A stretch of DNA of 5,827 bases, from positions 1-5,827 of the forward strand of contig CAZXQZ010000256.1 of the NCBI GenBank assembly GCA_964642445.1, in the 5' to 3' direction. Source of the stretch: SSC4 sp964642445. Its GTDB lineage: Bacteria; Chloroflexota; Anaerolineae; SSC4; Amarolineaceae. Shown in pieces: positions 1 through 5,759 of this stretch. Positions within the stretch are counted from its first letter, which is position 1. Each line of letters begins with the position of its first letter. A program made the translations under genes and the position numbers. Under the pieces are notes generated by a model. It saw only the letters and a program-made list of their open reading frames with translations. It was not told the DNA's origin and did no database searches.

Positions 1-21
1 ACCAATCTTGATAACGATCAA
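1..21 (-). CDS. lysZ: Start of a truncated gene, probably LysZ kinase
   Basis: Seven codons are visible before the window ends: a TTG start, then Ile-Val-Ile-Lys-Ile-Gly. LysZ and acetylglutamate kinases begin with the strand M-I-V-V-K-V-G-G that carries the ATP-binding lysine and glycines, so the match is good for its length. LysZ would phosphorylate the side-chain carboxylate of LysW-bound alpha-aminoadipate, giving the substrate of LysY, and lysZ commonly lies next to lysX and lysY. The start has AGGAG 7 nt upstream and lies 46 bp after the lysY stop. Seven residues are little evidence on their own; the call relies on context. Confidence 0.7.
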
Positions 22-28
22 ACAACTT

Positions 29-33
29 CTCCT
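29..33 (-). promoter_or_regulatory. Ribosome binding site for the truncated next gene
   Basis: AAAGGAG on the minus strand contains AGGAG 7 nt before the TTG at 21-19. It is the main reason for accepting this unusual start codon. Confidence 0.65.
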
Positions 34-43
34 TTCAATCCGC

Positions 44-71
44 TACTCCCTCCTCCCTACTCCCTCCTCAC
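44..71. repeat. Tandem 14-bp repeat (heptad pairs) over the lysY stop
   Basis: On the plus strand TACTCCC and TCCTCCC alternate: 44-50, 51-57, 58-64, then 65-71 with one mismatch. This gives two adjacent 14-mers (44-57 and 58-71) identical at 13 of 14 positions. The second copy covers the lysY TGA stop (70-68). On the coding strand it is a G+A-rich run. It resembles the heptameric STRR repeats of cyanobacteria and Chloroflexota, and matches the 7-bp period of the array at 5178-5205. It is purine-rich on the mRNA but too far from the next start to act as its ribosome binding site. Confidence 0.7.
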
Positions 72-1126
72 ACCGGATGCAGCCCCGCAAACTCCAGACC
101 GCACGTCTCCTCCCAGCCGCACATGACGTTGAGGCACTGCACGGCGCTGCCAGCGGCGCCCTTCATCAGGTTGTCGATGGCACACAGGGCCACCACGCGC
201 CCGGTTGCCGGATCGAGCTCAAAACCGACGTCGGCGTAATTGCTGCCGGCCAATATCTTGGGCTCGGGGTACCGGTAGATGCCGTGCCGTTCTTTGACGA
301 TGCGCACGAACGGCTCTTCCTGGTATGCGGCGCGGTATGCGGCCCAGATCTCTTTTTCGGTCACGCTGCGGTCGCGCAGAAAGACGTGGGTGGTGGCCAG
401 GACCCCGCGCACCAGCTCGACGGCGGTGAGCGACAGATGCAGCGGTGGCACGGGACCCAATCGCGCCAGGGCCTGCGCGACCTCGGCCGTATGCCGGTGG
501 CCGGTGGGGGCGAAGCTGCGCACAACACCGCTGCGTTCGGGGTGGTGTGTCGCCGGCCCGGCGGCGGCGCCGCCTTCGCTGGACCCCACTTTGACCTCGA
601 CAATGACATCGCGCGTGGGATCGGCCAGGCCAGCCTGGAACAACGGCCACAGCGCGAGGATCGTGGCCGTGGCATTACAGCCAACCCCGCTGGCGTAGCG
701 GGCCCCAACCAGCCGTGAACGGTGCAGTTCGGGCAGTCCATAGACGAAACGTTCCAGCCACTGCGGCGCCTGATGCGGTTGCCCATACCAATTCGCATAG
801 TCAAGTTGGCTATTGAGACGAAAATCGGCACTGAGATCGAGCAAAATGGGTGCCAAAGTCGCCAGGTGGTCAATTTGCGCTTGTGCTGAGCCGTGCGGCA
901 GGCAGACGACCAGCGCATCGACTGGCGACAACTCGGCCGCCGGGATGAACTTCAGACGGGTGCGCCCGCGCAGGTTGGGGTGCACGAAATGAACGAACTT
1001 GCCTGCGTTCTGCTCCGAGGTCACCTGGCTTACTTCGACGCAGGGATGACCGAGCAGAAGGCGCAGCAGCTCGCCGCCTGTGTAGCCCGAGGCACCCAGG
1101 ATCGCAACGTTCAAACGTTCGCTCAC
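68..1126 (-). CDS. lysY: LysY, LysW-aminoadipate semialdehyde-forming reductase (ArgC family)
   Basis: LysY reduces the phosphorylated side chain of LysW-bound alpha-aminoadipate to the semialdehyde with NADPH; it is the counterpart of ArgC. The 352-residue protein begins with the Rossmann motif GASGYTGGELLRLL (11-24), contains the catalytic cysteine in SGVGCNATATILAL (C150), the catalytic-histidine region GHRHTAE (209-215), and the conserved GIYRYPEPK (282-290) and NLMKGAAGSAVQ (319-330) segments. The GTG at 1126 is chosen as start: it overlaps the lysX stop as GTGA, has GGGGGA 5 nt upstream, and puts the Rossmann strand at the usual distance from the N-terminus. The longer frame up to 1195 reads through lysX and lacks family residues. 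A plain ArgC for arginine is possible by sequence alone, but the lysW-lysX neighbours point to LysY. The TGA lies in a tandem repeat. Confidence 0.93.
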   Translation of the reverse strand: MSERLNVAILGASGYTGGELLRLLLGHPCVEVSQVTSEQNAGKFVHFVHPNLRGRTRLKFIPAAELSPVDALVVCLPHGSAQAQIDHLATLAPILLDLSADFRLNSQLDYANWYGQPHQAPQWLERFVYGLPELHRSRLVGARYASGVGCNATATILALWPLFQAGLADPTRDVIVEVKVGSSEGGAAAGPATHHPERSGVVRSFAPTGHRHTAEVAQALARLGPVPPLHLSLTAVELVRGVLATTHVFLRDRSVTEKEIWAAYRAAYQEEPFVRIVKERHGIYRYPEPKILAGSNYADVGFELDPATGRVVALCAIDNLMKGAAGSAVQCLNVMCGWEETCGLEFAGLHPV

Positions 1127-2055
1127 AGGATTCCCCCGGCTACACGCGGCGCCATATTCCGCAGCGGCTGTGCCGACGCCGGCGCGACAGCCCACCCGTT
1201 GGCAGCTTGCCAGCCATCCCTGGCCACGCGGATCGCAAAATCGACAATGCGACCCGGGATATCGACACCCGTAGGTTCGATCGAGTTGCGGAATTCCATG
1301 GTGTAGTTCACTTCATTGATCAACAGACCACGGTCCGGGTCCTCGAACACGTCCAGCGCCACGACACCGCCCCCCACCGCACGCGCGGCCTGGACGCACA
1401 GCGTGTTCAGGTCGGGCGTGACCGGGCAGACCACCGCCTGGCCGCCGCGCGCCGTATTGGTGATCCAGTGCGGCGAGCTGCGGTAGATGGCGCAGATTGT
1501 CTCGTCGCCCACCACGAAAGCCCGGATGTCGCGCCCTGGCTTGCGCACGTATTCCTGGATGTAGAAGATCGAATGGTGGTACGTGCCAAGCACCTCCTTG
1601 TGCTCCAGAATTGCCTCGGCCGCCTCGCGATCGTTGATTTTGCTCAGCAGCCGGCCCCAGGAACCTACCGCCGGCTTGAGAACCACCGGGTAGCCCAGCT
1701 GCTCGATCGCTTCCAACGCCGACTCGGGCGTAAACGCCACCAGGGTGCGCGGCGACGGCAGCCCCTGCCGGCACAGGGCGCTGGTGGTGAGCAGCTTGTT
1801 GCCACAGGTGTCGGCCACCTCGAAGGTGTTCACGGTTGGAATACCGGCATCGTTCAGGATGCGCAGCGCATACAGCGCGCGACTGTGGTTGATGCAGCGC
1901 TCGATGACGACGTCGTAGTGAAAGCCATTGCGGCCGAGCTCGAAGATCGCGCTGCGGTCGTCGATGACTTCAAAATCGATCCCGCGTGCTTCCAGGGCGG
2001 CGAAGATCAGTTTCTCTTCGACGCGAATGCGCGAACTGAGGACACCAACACGCAT
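1123..2055 (-). CDS. lysX: LysX, LysW-alpha-aminoadipate ligase (ATP-grasp)
   Basis: LysX uses ATP to join the amino group of alpha-aminoadipate to the C-terminal glutamate of LysW. The 310-residue protein shows the RimK-like ATP-grasp architecture: an N-terminal domain (about 1-85), the ATP-lid region with VVLKPAVGSWGR (124-135), FYIQEYVRKPGRDIR (164-178), HWITNTARGG (196-205), and metal and nucleotide residues in LLINEVNYTMEFRN (244-257). HWITNTARGG and VNYTMEF match Thermus LysX as I remember it, which favours alpha-aminoadipate over glutamate as substrate. The ATG at 2055 follows GGGGAG by 8 nt. Residues 282-310 form an Ala/Pro-rich tail beyond the end of the roughly 280-residue Thermus protein. 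The TGA overlaps the lysY GTG start by 4 bp. A glutamate-specific ArgX role is the main alternative. Confidence 0.95.
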   Translation of the reverse strand: MRVGVLSSRIRVEEKLIFAALEARGIDFEVIDDRSAIFELGRNGFHYDVVIERCINHSRALYALRILNDAGIPTVNTFEVADTCGNKLLTTSALCRQGLPSPRTLVAFTPESALEAIEQLGYPVVLKPAVGSWGRLLSKINDREAAEAILEHKEVLGTYHHSIFYIQEYVRKPGRDIRAFVVGDETICAIYRSSPHWITNTARGGQAVVCPVTPDLNTLCVQAARAVGGGVVALDVFEDPDRGLLINEVNYTMEFRNSIEPTGVDIPGRIVDFAIRVARDGWQAANGWAVAPASAQPLRNMAPRVAGGIL

Positions 2056-2058
2056 GGG

Positions 2059-2223
2059 CTACTCTCCCCAATCCTCTTCGACTTCGGGCGCCAGCTCTAC
2101 GGTGGGTGGATCGAGGCTGACGACCTCGAGTTCCACGCCGCAGTCGGGACACTGCACGATCTCGCCGGTCAGCATGCCGGCCAGATCGAGCGTGGCGGCA
2201 CATTCGGGACAGGTGGTGTTCAT
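2059..2223 (-). CDS. lysW: LysW, amino-group carrier protein
   Basis: This 54-residue acidic protein has exactly the length of Thermus LysW. Its N-terminal half is a zinc-binding fold with CPEC (C5, C8) and CPDC (C25, C28); its C-terminus is the hallmark EDWGE, ending in Glu54. In the known pathway the gamma-carboxyl of this last glutamate forms an isopeptide bond with the amino group of alpha-aminoadipate, which protects it and presents the intermediate to LysX, LysZ, LysY and later enzymes through the acidic surface. The ATG at 2223 has a strong AGGAG 8 nt upstream. The TAG stop is 3 bp before lysX, and the codons for Trp-Gly-Glu also contain the lysX Shine-Dalgarno. In some archaea LysW also serves arginine synthesis; the neighbouring homoaconitase and dehydrogenase genes point to lysine here. 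Confidence 0.97.
   Translation of the reverse strand: MNTTCPECAATLDLAGMLTGEIVQCPDCGVELEVVSLDPPTVELAPEVEEDWGE
2064..2069 (-). promoter_or_regulatory. lysX ribosome binding site inside the end of lysW
   Basis: GGGGAG, 8 nt before the lysX ATG, is formed by the codons for the last three residues (Trp-Gly-Glu) of LysW. Confidence 0.6.
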
Positions 2224-2231
2224 GAGAAATT

Positions 2232-2236
2232 CTCCT
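2232..2236 (-). promoter_or_regulatory. Strong ribosome binding site of lysW
   Basis: AAAAGGAGA contains a full AGGAG 8 nt before the ATG at 2223. It is among the best Shine-Dalgarno sites in the window, and decides the start over in-frame upstream codons that would add about ten unconserved residues. Confidence 0.8.
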
Positions 2237-2245
2237 TTTGTTCGT

Positions 2246-2270
2246 AGCCACATGTTCCTGGCGTGTGGCT
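2246..2270 (-). promoter_or_regulatory. Stem-loop in the gap before lysW
   Basis: A perfect 7-bp inverted repeat (AGCCACA and TGTGGCT) with an 11-nt loop lies in the 97-bp gap 2224-2320, the only sizeable gap in the operon. It ends 22 nt before the lysW start codon and no T-run follows, so it does not look like a rho-independent terminator. It could be an mRNA processing or stability element. The rest of the gap holds an extra GTGGGCTACGA copy (2305-2293 on the minus strand), similar to the GTGGCTACGA that includes the 3' arm. No convincing -35/-10 promoter is visible. Function is inference. Confidence 0.45.
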
Positions 2271-2320
2271 CCTGGTAAGTACAGACGCAGGTCGTAGCCC
2301 ACGTCCTGTGGCGGATGCGG

Positions 2321-3337
2321 TCACATCGAGGACGTGACTGCCAGATGGGCGATGACCGCCCCCGTTACCTCGCGGGTGATGGCGCGCCCGCCAAGATCGG
2401 GTGTATGCGGGCCGGTGGCCAGCACCTGCTCGACGGCCCGCTCGATGCGTGACGCAGCCGCCAGTTCACCCAAACCCTGCAATAACAACGCTGCGGCACG
2501 AATCGCCGCCAGCGGGTTGGCAACTCCTCGTCCGGCGATATCGGGTGCTGAACCGTGCACCGGCTCGGCCAGTACGAAAGTGTCACCGAGGTTGGCCGAT
2601 GCGGCCAGGCCCAGGCCACCGGTCAGACCAGCCGTCAGATCACTCAAAATATCTCCGAAAAGATTCGTCGTCAGAACGACGTCGAAACGACGTGGGTCGC
2701 GCACCAGGTGGTAGGCCATGCTATCCACCAGCACCTCGTCGACGTGAAGGTCTGGATAGTCAGCTGCCACCTCCAGCGCGATCTCACGGAAGAAGCCATC
2801 GGTCACACGCAAAACGTTCGCTTTGTGCACGATAGTCAGGTGTCGTCGCCGCTGACTGGCCTGCTCGCAGGCGACGCGCGTTATCCGTGTCGAGGCGCCG
2901 CGGGTCACCACCCGTTCGGCAATCGCAACATCGCCATCACGCCGCTCGCGACCGGCGTACAGCCCCTCAGTGTTCTCGCGCACGATCAGCAAATCGATCC
3001 CTTCCTGGCTGCCAGCAACCGGTGCACTACGGAAGGGGCGGAGATTGGCGTACAGATCGAGCCAGCGCCGCAACTCGACAATCGGGCTACGGTAGCCGGG
3101 TACGGGATGGGACGGGCTGCCCACGGCACCAAACAGCGCACCATCCACCTGCTGAAGTAACTGCAGGGTCGCCTCGGGCAGGGCCGTACCGCTTACTTCG
3201 AAGCACGCCCAGCCGGCCGCCAGCTCGGAAAACTCGATGGGTATGCCGCACGCTGCCAGTACCTCAGCCGCCGCCGGCACCACCTCGAGTCCAATCCCGT
3301 CACCCGCAATTAGTGCGATGCGCCAGGGCCGATTCAT
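2321..3337 (-). CDS. hicd: Homoisocitrate dehydrogenase
   Basis: The 338-residue enzyme belongs to the beta-decarboxylating dehydrogenases and should oxidise homoisocitrate to 2-oxoadipate and CO2 with NAD+. It aligns almost without gaps with the Thermus enzyme as I recall it. Seen directly: GDGIG (12-16), the substrate loop 74-91 (SPSHPVPGYRSPIVELRR), DLYANLRP (94-101), ENTEGLY with catalytic Y127, HKANVL with catalytic K172, metal-binding D205, D229 and D233, and GSAPDIAGRGVANP in the nucleotide-binding region. At the position equivalent to Thermus Arg85 this protein has Val87, as in fungal Lys12, which argues for homoisocitrate rather than isocitrate. Isopropylmalate dehydrogenase is the main alternative; the loop and context argue against it. 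The ATG at 3337 overlaps the upstream stop; the Shine-Dalgarno is weak, consistent with coupling. It ends 97 bp before lysW. Confidence 0.93.
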   Translation of the reverse strand: MNRPWRIALIAGDGIGLEVVPAAAEVLAACGIPIEFSELAAGWACFEVSGTALPEATLQLLQQVDGALFGAVGSPSHPVPGYRSPIVELRRWLDLYANLRPFRSAPVAGSQEGIDLLIVRENTEGLYAGRERRDGDVAIAERVVTRGASTRITRVACEQASQRRRHLTIVHKANVLRVTDGFFREIALEVAADYPDLHVDEVLVDSMAYHLVRDPRRFDVVLTTNLFGDILSDLTAGLTGGLGLAASANLGDTFVLAEPVHGSAPDIAGRGVANPLAAIRAAALLLQGLGELAAASRIERAVEQVLATGPHTPDLGGRAITREVTGAVIAHLAVTSSM

Positions 3338-3843
3338 GGGACACTGCCCGCCACGCGCAGCCGCGCCTGCAAGTAAGGGATCAGCCCTCCGGCGGCGACG
3401 ATACCGAATACCGAAGGCGAAAGCGGTGGAAAGTGGAATTCACCGCAGTCGGCGCGTATGACGTGCTTTTCCAGGTCGATCTCGACCCCCTCACCGGGCT
3501 GTAGGGCAGCCACAGCCGCTGCGCAGGTGATCGCCGGCAGCCCATTGTTGAGCGCGTTGCGGTAGTAGATTCTGGCAAAACTGACGGCGATCACGGCACC
3601 CACCCCCGCGTACTTCAACGCCGTTGCCCCCTGTTCGCGGCTGCTGCCACAGCCCCAGTTGCGCCCAGCCACGATCACATCGCCCGGCTGGACCGCGTAC
3701 GCAAACCGGGGATCGAGGTCCTCCAGCGCGTGGCTGGCGATCTCGTGCGGGTCGGTCACGGTGTAGGTGTATTTGCCCGGAAAAATCACGTCGGTGTTGA
3801 CGTTGTCGCCGTATTTCCAGACTCGACCACGAATCATGGTCAT
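3334..3843 (-). CDS. lysU: Homoaconitase small subunit (HacB/LysU)
   Basis: This 169-residue swivel-domain subunit completes homoaconitase. Family signatures are GDNVNTDVIFPGKY (residues 12-25), GRNWGCGSSREQ (60-71), which closes over the active site, and SFARIYYRNALNNGLP (88-103). In this family the residues just after FPGKY, or its equivalent, form a loop that selects substrate; here it reads YTYTV (25-29), which matches neither the YLVY of isopropylmalate isomerases nor the YLRT of archaeal homoaconitases as I remember them. The lysine context supports homoaconitase. The ATG at 3843 overlaps the hacA stop as ATGA and has AGGAG (3857-3853) 9 nt upstream; an ATG two codons later is less well spaced. 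Its TGA overlaps the start of the dehydrogenase gene in the same way, so large subunit, small subunit and dehydrogenase are translationally chained. Confidence 0.92.
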   Translation of the reverse strand: MTMIRGRVWKYGDNVNTDVIFPGKYTYTVTDPHEIASHALEDLDPRFAYAVQPGDVIVAGRNWGCGSSREQGATALKYAGVGAVIAVSFARIYYRNALNNGLPAITCAAAVAALQPGEGVEIDLEKHVIRADCGEFHFPPLSPSVFGIVAAGGLIPYLQARLRVAGSVP

Positions 3844-5177
3844 CCGTTTCTGCTCCTCTCGGCTGCAATTGACGCCGGGTGGGTAATGCGGCCGCTGATG
3901 GCGCTGGCCGCGACGACCGCCGGACTGGCCAGGTAGATTTCGCTGTCGGTTGTGCCCATACGGCCGCGGAAGTTGCGGTTGGCGGTGCTGATGCACACTT
4001 CGCCCGGGGCCAGGATGCCGAGATGGTTGCCCATACAGGGCCCGCAGCCGGGCGGCCCAATCACGGCGCCGGCGTCCAGCAGGGTTTCCACGTAGCCGGC
4101 CCGCAGGGCCTCGCGGTACACCTCACTCGATGCCGGCACGACGAGCAGGCGCGTGCCGTGGGCCACGTGCTGCCCGGCGACGACGTGCGCCGCCTCGGCC
4201 AGGTCCTCCAGGCGGCCATTGGTGCAGGTGCCGATGAAGGCCTGGTCGACATGGACATGGCTCACGGCCGATACCGGTGCCACGTGGTCGACCGTGTGCG
4301 GGCAGGCCACGAGCGGCTCGACCTGGCCGGCGTCGAAGGTGTGTGCGGCCGCATAGACGGCGTCTGGGTCTGGGTAGAGGGCGCCGGCGGCGATGAACTG
4401 GTGCATCTCTTCGACTAATCCGGCATCAGCTGCTTCAACGCGACACAGGCGCCGCGCCGCCAGCCAGTCGAACACCCTGGCGTCGGGCGGTACGTACGCG
4501 TTCTTGACACCAAACTCGGCCATCATGTTGGGCAGCACCATGCGGCTCTCCAGGCTCATGTGATCGATCGCCGGCCCGCTCAGTTCGACCGAGGCGTACA
4601 GCCCGCCATCGGCGCCGAGCTGGCCGATGAGGTGCAGCGCCAGGTCCTTGGCCGTCGCCCAGTCGTTCAGCCGGCCTGTGAGGCGAATCTGGATACTCTC
4701 CGGTACGCGCAGCCAGAGCTCGCCGGTTGCCCAAATGGCTGCCATCTCACTGCGGCCGATGCCCGCGCCGAACGCCCCCAGCCACCCAAAGTGCGGCGTA
4801 TGCGAATCGGCGCCGAGGATCGTCTGGCCAGGCAGTACCAACGCCTCCTCGCTCAACACCTGGTGGCACACCCCACGTCCTACCTCGTAGAAGTGACGGA
4901 TGCCCTGCTCGGCGACAAACCTGCGGACCTCGGCATGGTTCTCCGCATGTTTGGTCGTCGGCGCCGGTGCGGCATGGTCCAGGGTGATGGTTATCCGCTC
5001 AGCATCCCACACCCGCGCCACGCCCAACTGCTGGAAGATGCGCACAATCGCCGCCGAGTTATCGTGGCTCAAGGCAACGTCGGGACGCGCATCCACGATC
5101 TGGCCCGGCACCACCCCCGGCATCGCCGCCGCCCGCGCCAATGCCTTTTCGACAAAAGTTCTCCCCACTGAATTCAT
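3840..5177 (-). CDS. lysT: Homoaconitase large subunit (HacA/LysT)
   Basis: The 445-residue protein is the catalytic subunit of the aconitase-superfamily enzyme that converts homocitrate to homoisocitrate through cis-homoaconitate, working with the small subunit encoded next. Visible landmarks are LDH (66-68), GADSHTPHFG (122-131), the GTCTN cysteine (C318) and the GPPGCGPCMG pair (C378, C381) that together hold the [4Fe-4S] cluster, and NRNFRGRMG (400-408) in the active site. The family also includes isopropylmalate isomerase (LeuC); the large subunit alone does not separate them well, and the call rests on the lysine neighbours. The ATG at 5177 gives the usual N-terminus (RTFVEKALA); a TTG four codons upstream (5189) is possible. 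No strong Shine-Dalgarno precedes either, so reinitiation after the Nudix stop 15 bp upstream is plausible. Its TGA overlaps the small-subunit ATG. It is slightly longer than archaeal homologues of about 420 residues. Confidence 0.9.
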   Translation of the reverse strand: MNSVGRTFVEKALARAAAMPGVVPGQIVDARPDVALSHDNSAAIVRIFQQLGVARVWDAERITITLDHAAPAPTTKHAENHAEVRRFVAEQGIRHFYEVGRGVCHQVLSEEALVLPGQTILGADSHTPHFGWLGAFGAGIGRSEMAAIWATGELWLRVPESIQIRLTGRLNDWATAKDLALHLIGQLGADGGLYASVELSGPAIDHMSLESRMVLPNMMAEFGVKNAYVPPDARVFDWLAARRLCRVEAADAGLVEEMHQFIAAGALYPDPDAVYAAAHTFDAGQVEPLVACPHTVDHVAPVSAVSHVHVDQAFIGTCTNGRLEDLAEAAHVVAGQHVAHGTRLLVVPASSEVYREALRAGYVETLLDAGAVIGPPGCGPCMGNHLGILAPGEVCISTANRNFRGRMGTTDSEIYLASPAVVAASAISGRITHPASIAAERSRNG

Positions 5178-5205
5178 AACCCAATCCAAAACCTAAAATT
5201 CAAAA
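5178..5205. repeat. Four degenerate heptads across the Nudix stop codon
   Basis: Four consecutive 7-bp units fill 5178-5205. On the plus strand the three units at 5185-5191, 5192-5198 and 5199-5205 each end in AAAA, preceded by TCC, CCT and TTC; the first unit (5178-5184) is AACCCAA. The array is much richer in A+T than its surroundings. It covers the last three sense codons and stop of the Nudix gene and runs up to the hacA ATG. This resembles the short tandemly repeated (STRR) heptads known between genes in cyanobacteria and also seen in Chloroflexota. The units are degenerate, so chance cannot be excluded. Confidence 0.5.
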
Positions 5206-5747
5206 CGGCCAACCCACAAATAAGCCAATGCACACACGACGACGCGGTCCTTAATAGTGCCGTCGGCGACCGCCTGTTTGAGCCATGCCACATCGACCCA
5301 GTGGTTGCTCAAGAACTCGGTCTCGTCACGTGCCGTGGCACCCGTTGGGCGCAGGTTGCGGCCCAGGAACAGGTGGTTGATGGCGTTGCCCAGCGCCGGG
5401 TTGTCCCAGAAACTGCCCAGGTATTCCAGCGATTCGGCCTCGTAACCGGTCTCTTCGCGCAGCTCACGCGCCGCGCAGGCGGCCCGATCTTCGCCGGGGT
5501 TGGTCAGGCCGCCCGGCAGCTGCCAGATCACCTGGCCTACCGGGTGCCGGTACTCGCGCTGCAGCAGGACCTGGCCCTGCGCATCGAAGCCGATGACGCC
5601 GACCCCTTCGACCTCCCGACGGATCGTGGTGTACTCGTAGGTCTGTCCATCGGGCAAACGCACCGTGTCGAGCGTGATGTGCAGCCAGCGGTTGTGAAAC
5701 GCTTCCGTGGAGCTCACTTCTTCCCAGTGGTCGACTGTGTGTGTCAT
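5193..5747 (-). CDS. Nudix hydrolase, ADP-ribose pyrophosphatase type
   Basis: The 184-residue protein carries a perfect Nudix box at residues 80-102 (G80, E86, R94-E95, E98-E99, G101 in the pattern Gx5Ex7REUxEExGU), which binds the divalent metals needed to split nucleoside-diphosphate-X compounds. The preceding QREYRHPVGQVIWQLPGG segment (residues 63-80) and the overall length resemble bacterial ADP-ribose pyrophosphatases (NudF/ADPRase), which hydrolyse ADP-ribose to AMP and ribose 5-phosphate. The exact substrate cannot be read from sequence. The ATG at 5747 is chosen because AAGGA lies 7 nt upstream; an in-frame GTG at 5762-5760 would add five residues and overlap the upstream stop as GTGA, but has no good Shine-Dalgarno. 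It sits between the putative homocitrate synthase and homoaconitase genes, with no known role in lysine synthesis. Its last residues and stop codon fall in a heptad repeat. Confidence 0.9.
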   Translation of the reverse strand: MTHTVDHWEEVSSTEAFHNRWLHITLDTVRLPDGQTYEYTTIRREVEGVGVIGFDAQGQVLLQREYRHPVGQVIWQLPGGLTNPGEDRAACAARELREETGYEAESLEYLGSFWDNPALGNAINHLFLGRNLRPTGATARDETEFLSNHWVDVAWLKQAVADGTIKDRVVVCALAYLWVGRFEF

Positions 5748-5754
5748 GAATCTG

Positions 5755-5759
5755 TCCTT
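5755..5759 (-). promoter_or_regulatory. Ribosome binding site that decides the Nudix start
   Basis: AAGGA on the minus strand lies 7 nt before the ATG at 5747 and shares one base with the upstream TGA. It favours this ATG over the GTG at 5762. Confidence 0.65.

Noticed and set aside
8..718. Plus-strand open frame of 236 codons opposite lysY
   Set aside because: It is antisense to the conserved ArgC-family gene and shows no family motif; it is a shadow of codon bias.
1127..1195. Longer N-terminus for LysY
   Set aside because: These codons overlap lysX and are not family-like; the GTG at 1126 fits the Rossmann start and the GTGA overlap.
1207..2247. Plus-strand open frame of 346 codons opposite lysX and lysW
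   Set aside because: It lies antisense to two clearly identified genes, has no recognisable domain and an Arg/His-rich composition typical of antisense frames in GC-rich DNA.
2246..2270. The stem-loop before lysW as a rho-independent terminator
   Set aside because: The stem is only 7 bp, the loop is 11 nt and no T-run follows. lysW would be cut off from its operon.
2321..3337. Isopropylmalate dehydrogenase (LeuB) for the dehydrogenase gene
   Set aside because: The substrate loop and overall alignment follow Thermus homoisocitrate dehydrogenase and yeast Lys12, and the neighbours are lysine genes rather than leuA or ilv genes.
3844..3996. Longer N-terminus for the homoaconitase small subunit
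   Set aside because: The extension reads through the end of hacA in another frame. The ATG at 3843 has a good ribosome binding site and gives the family N-terminus.
4560..5171. Plus-strand open frame of about 200 codons opposite hacA
   Set aside because: It is antisense to conserved iron-sulfur enzyme sequence and has no motif or good ribosome binding site.
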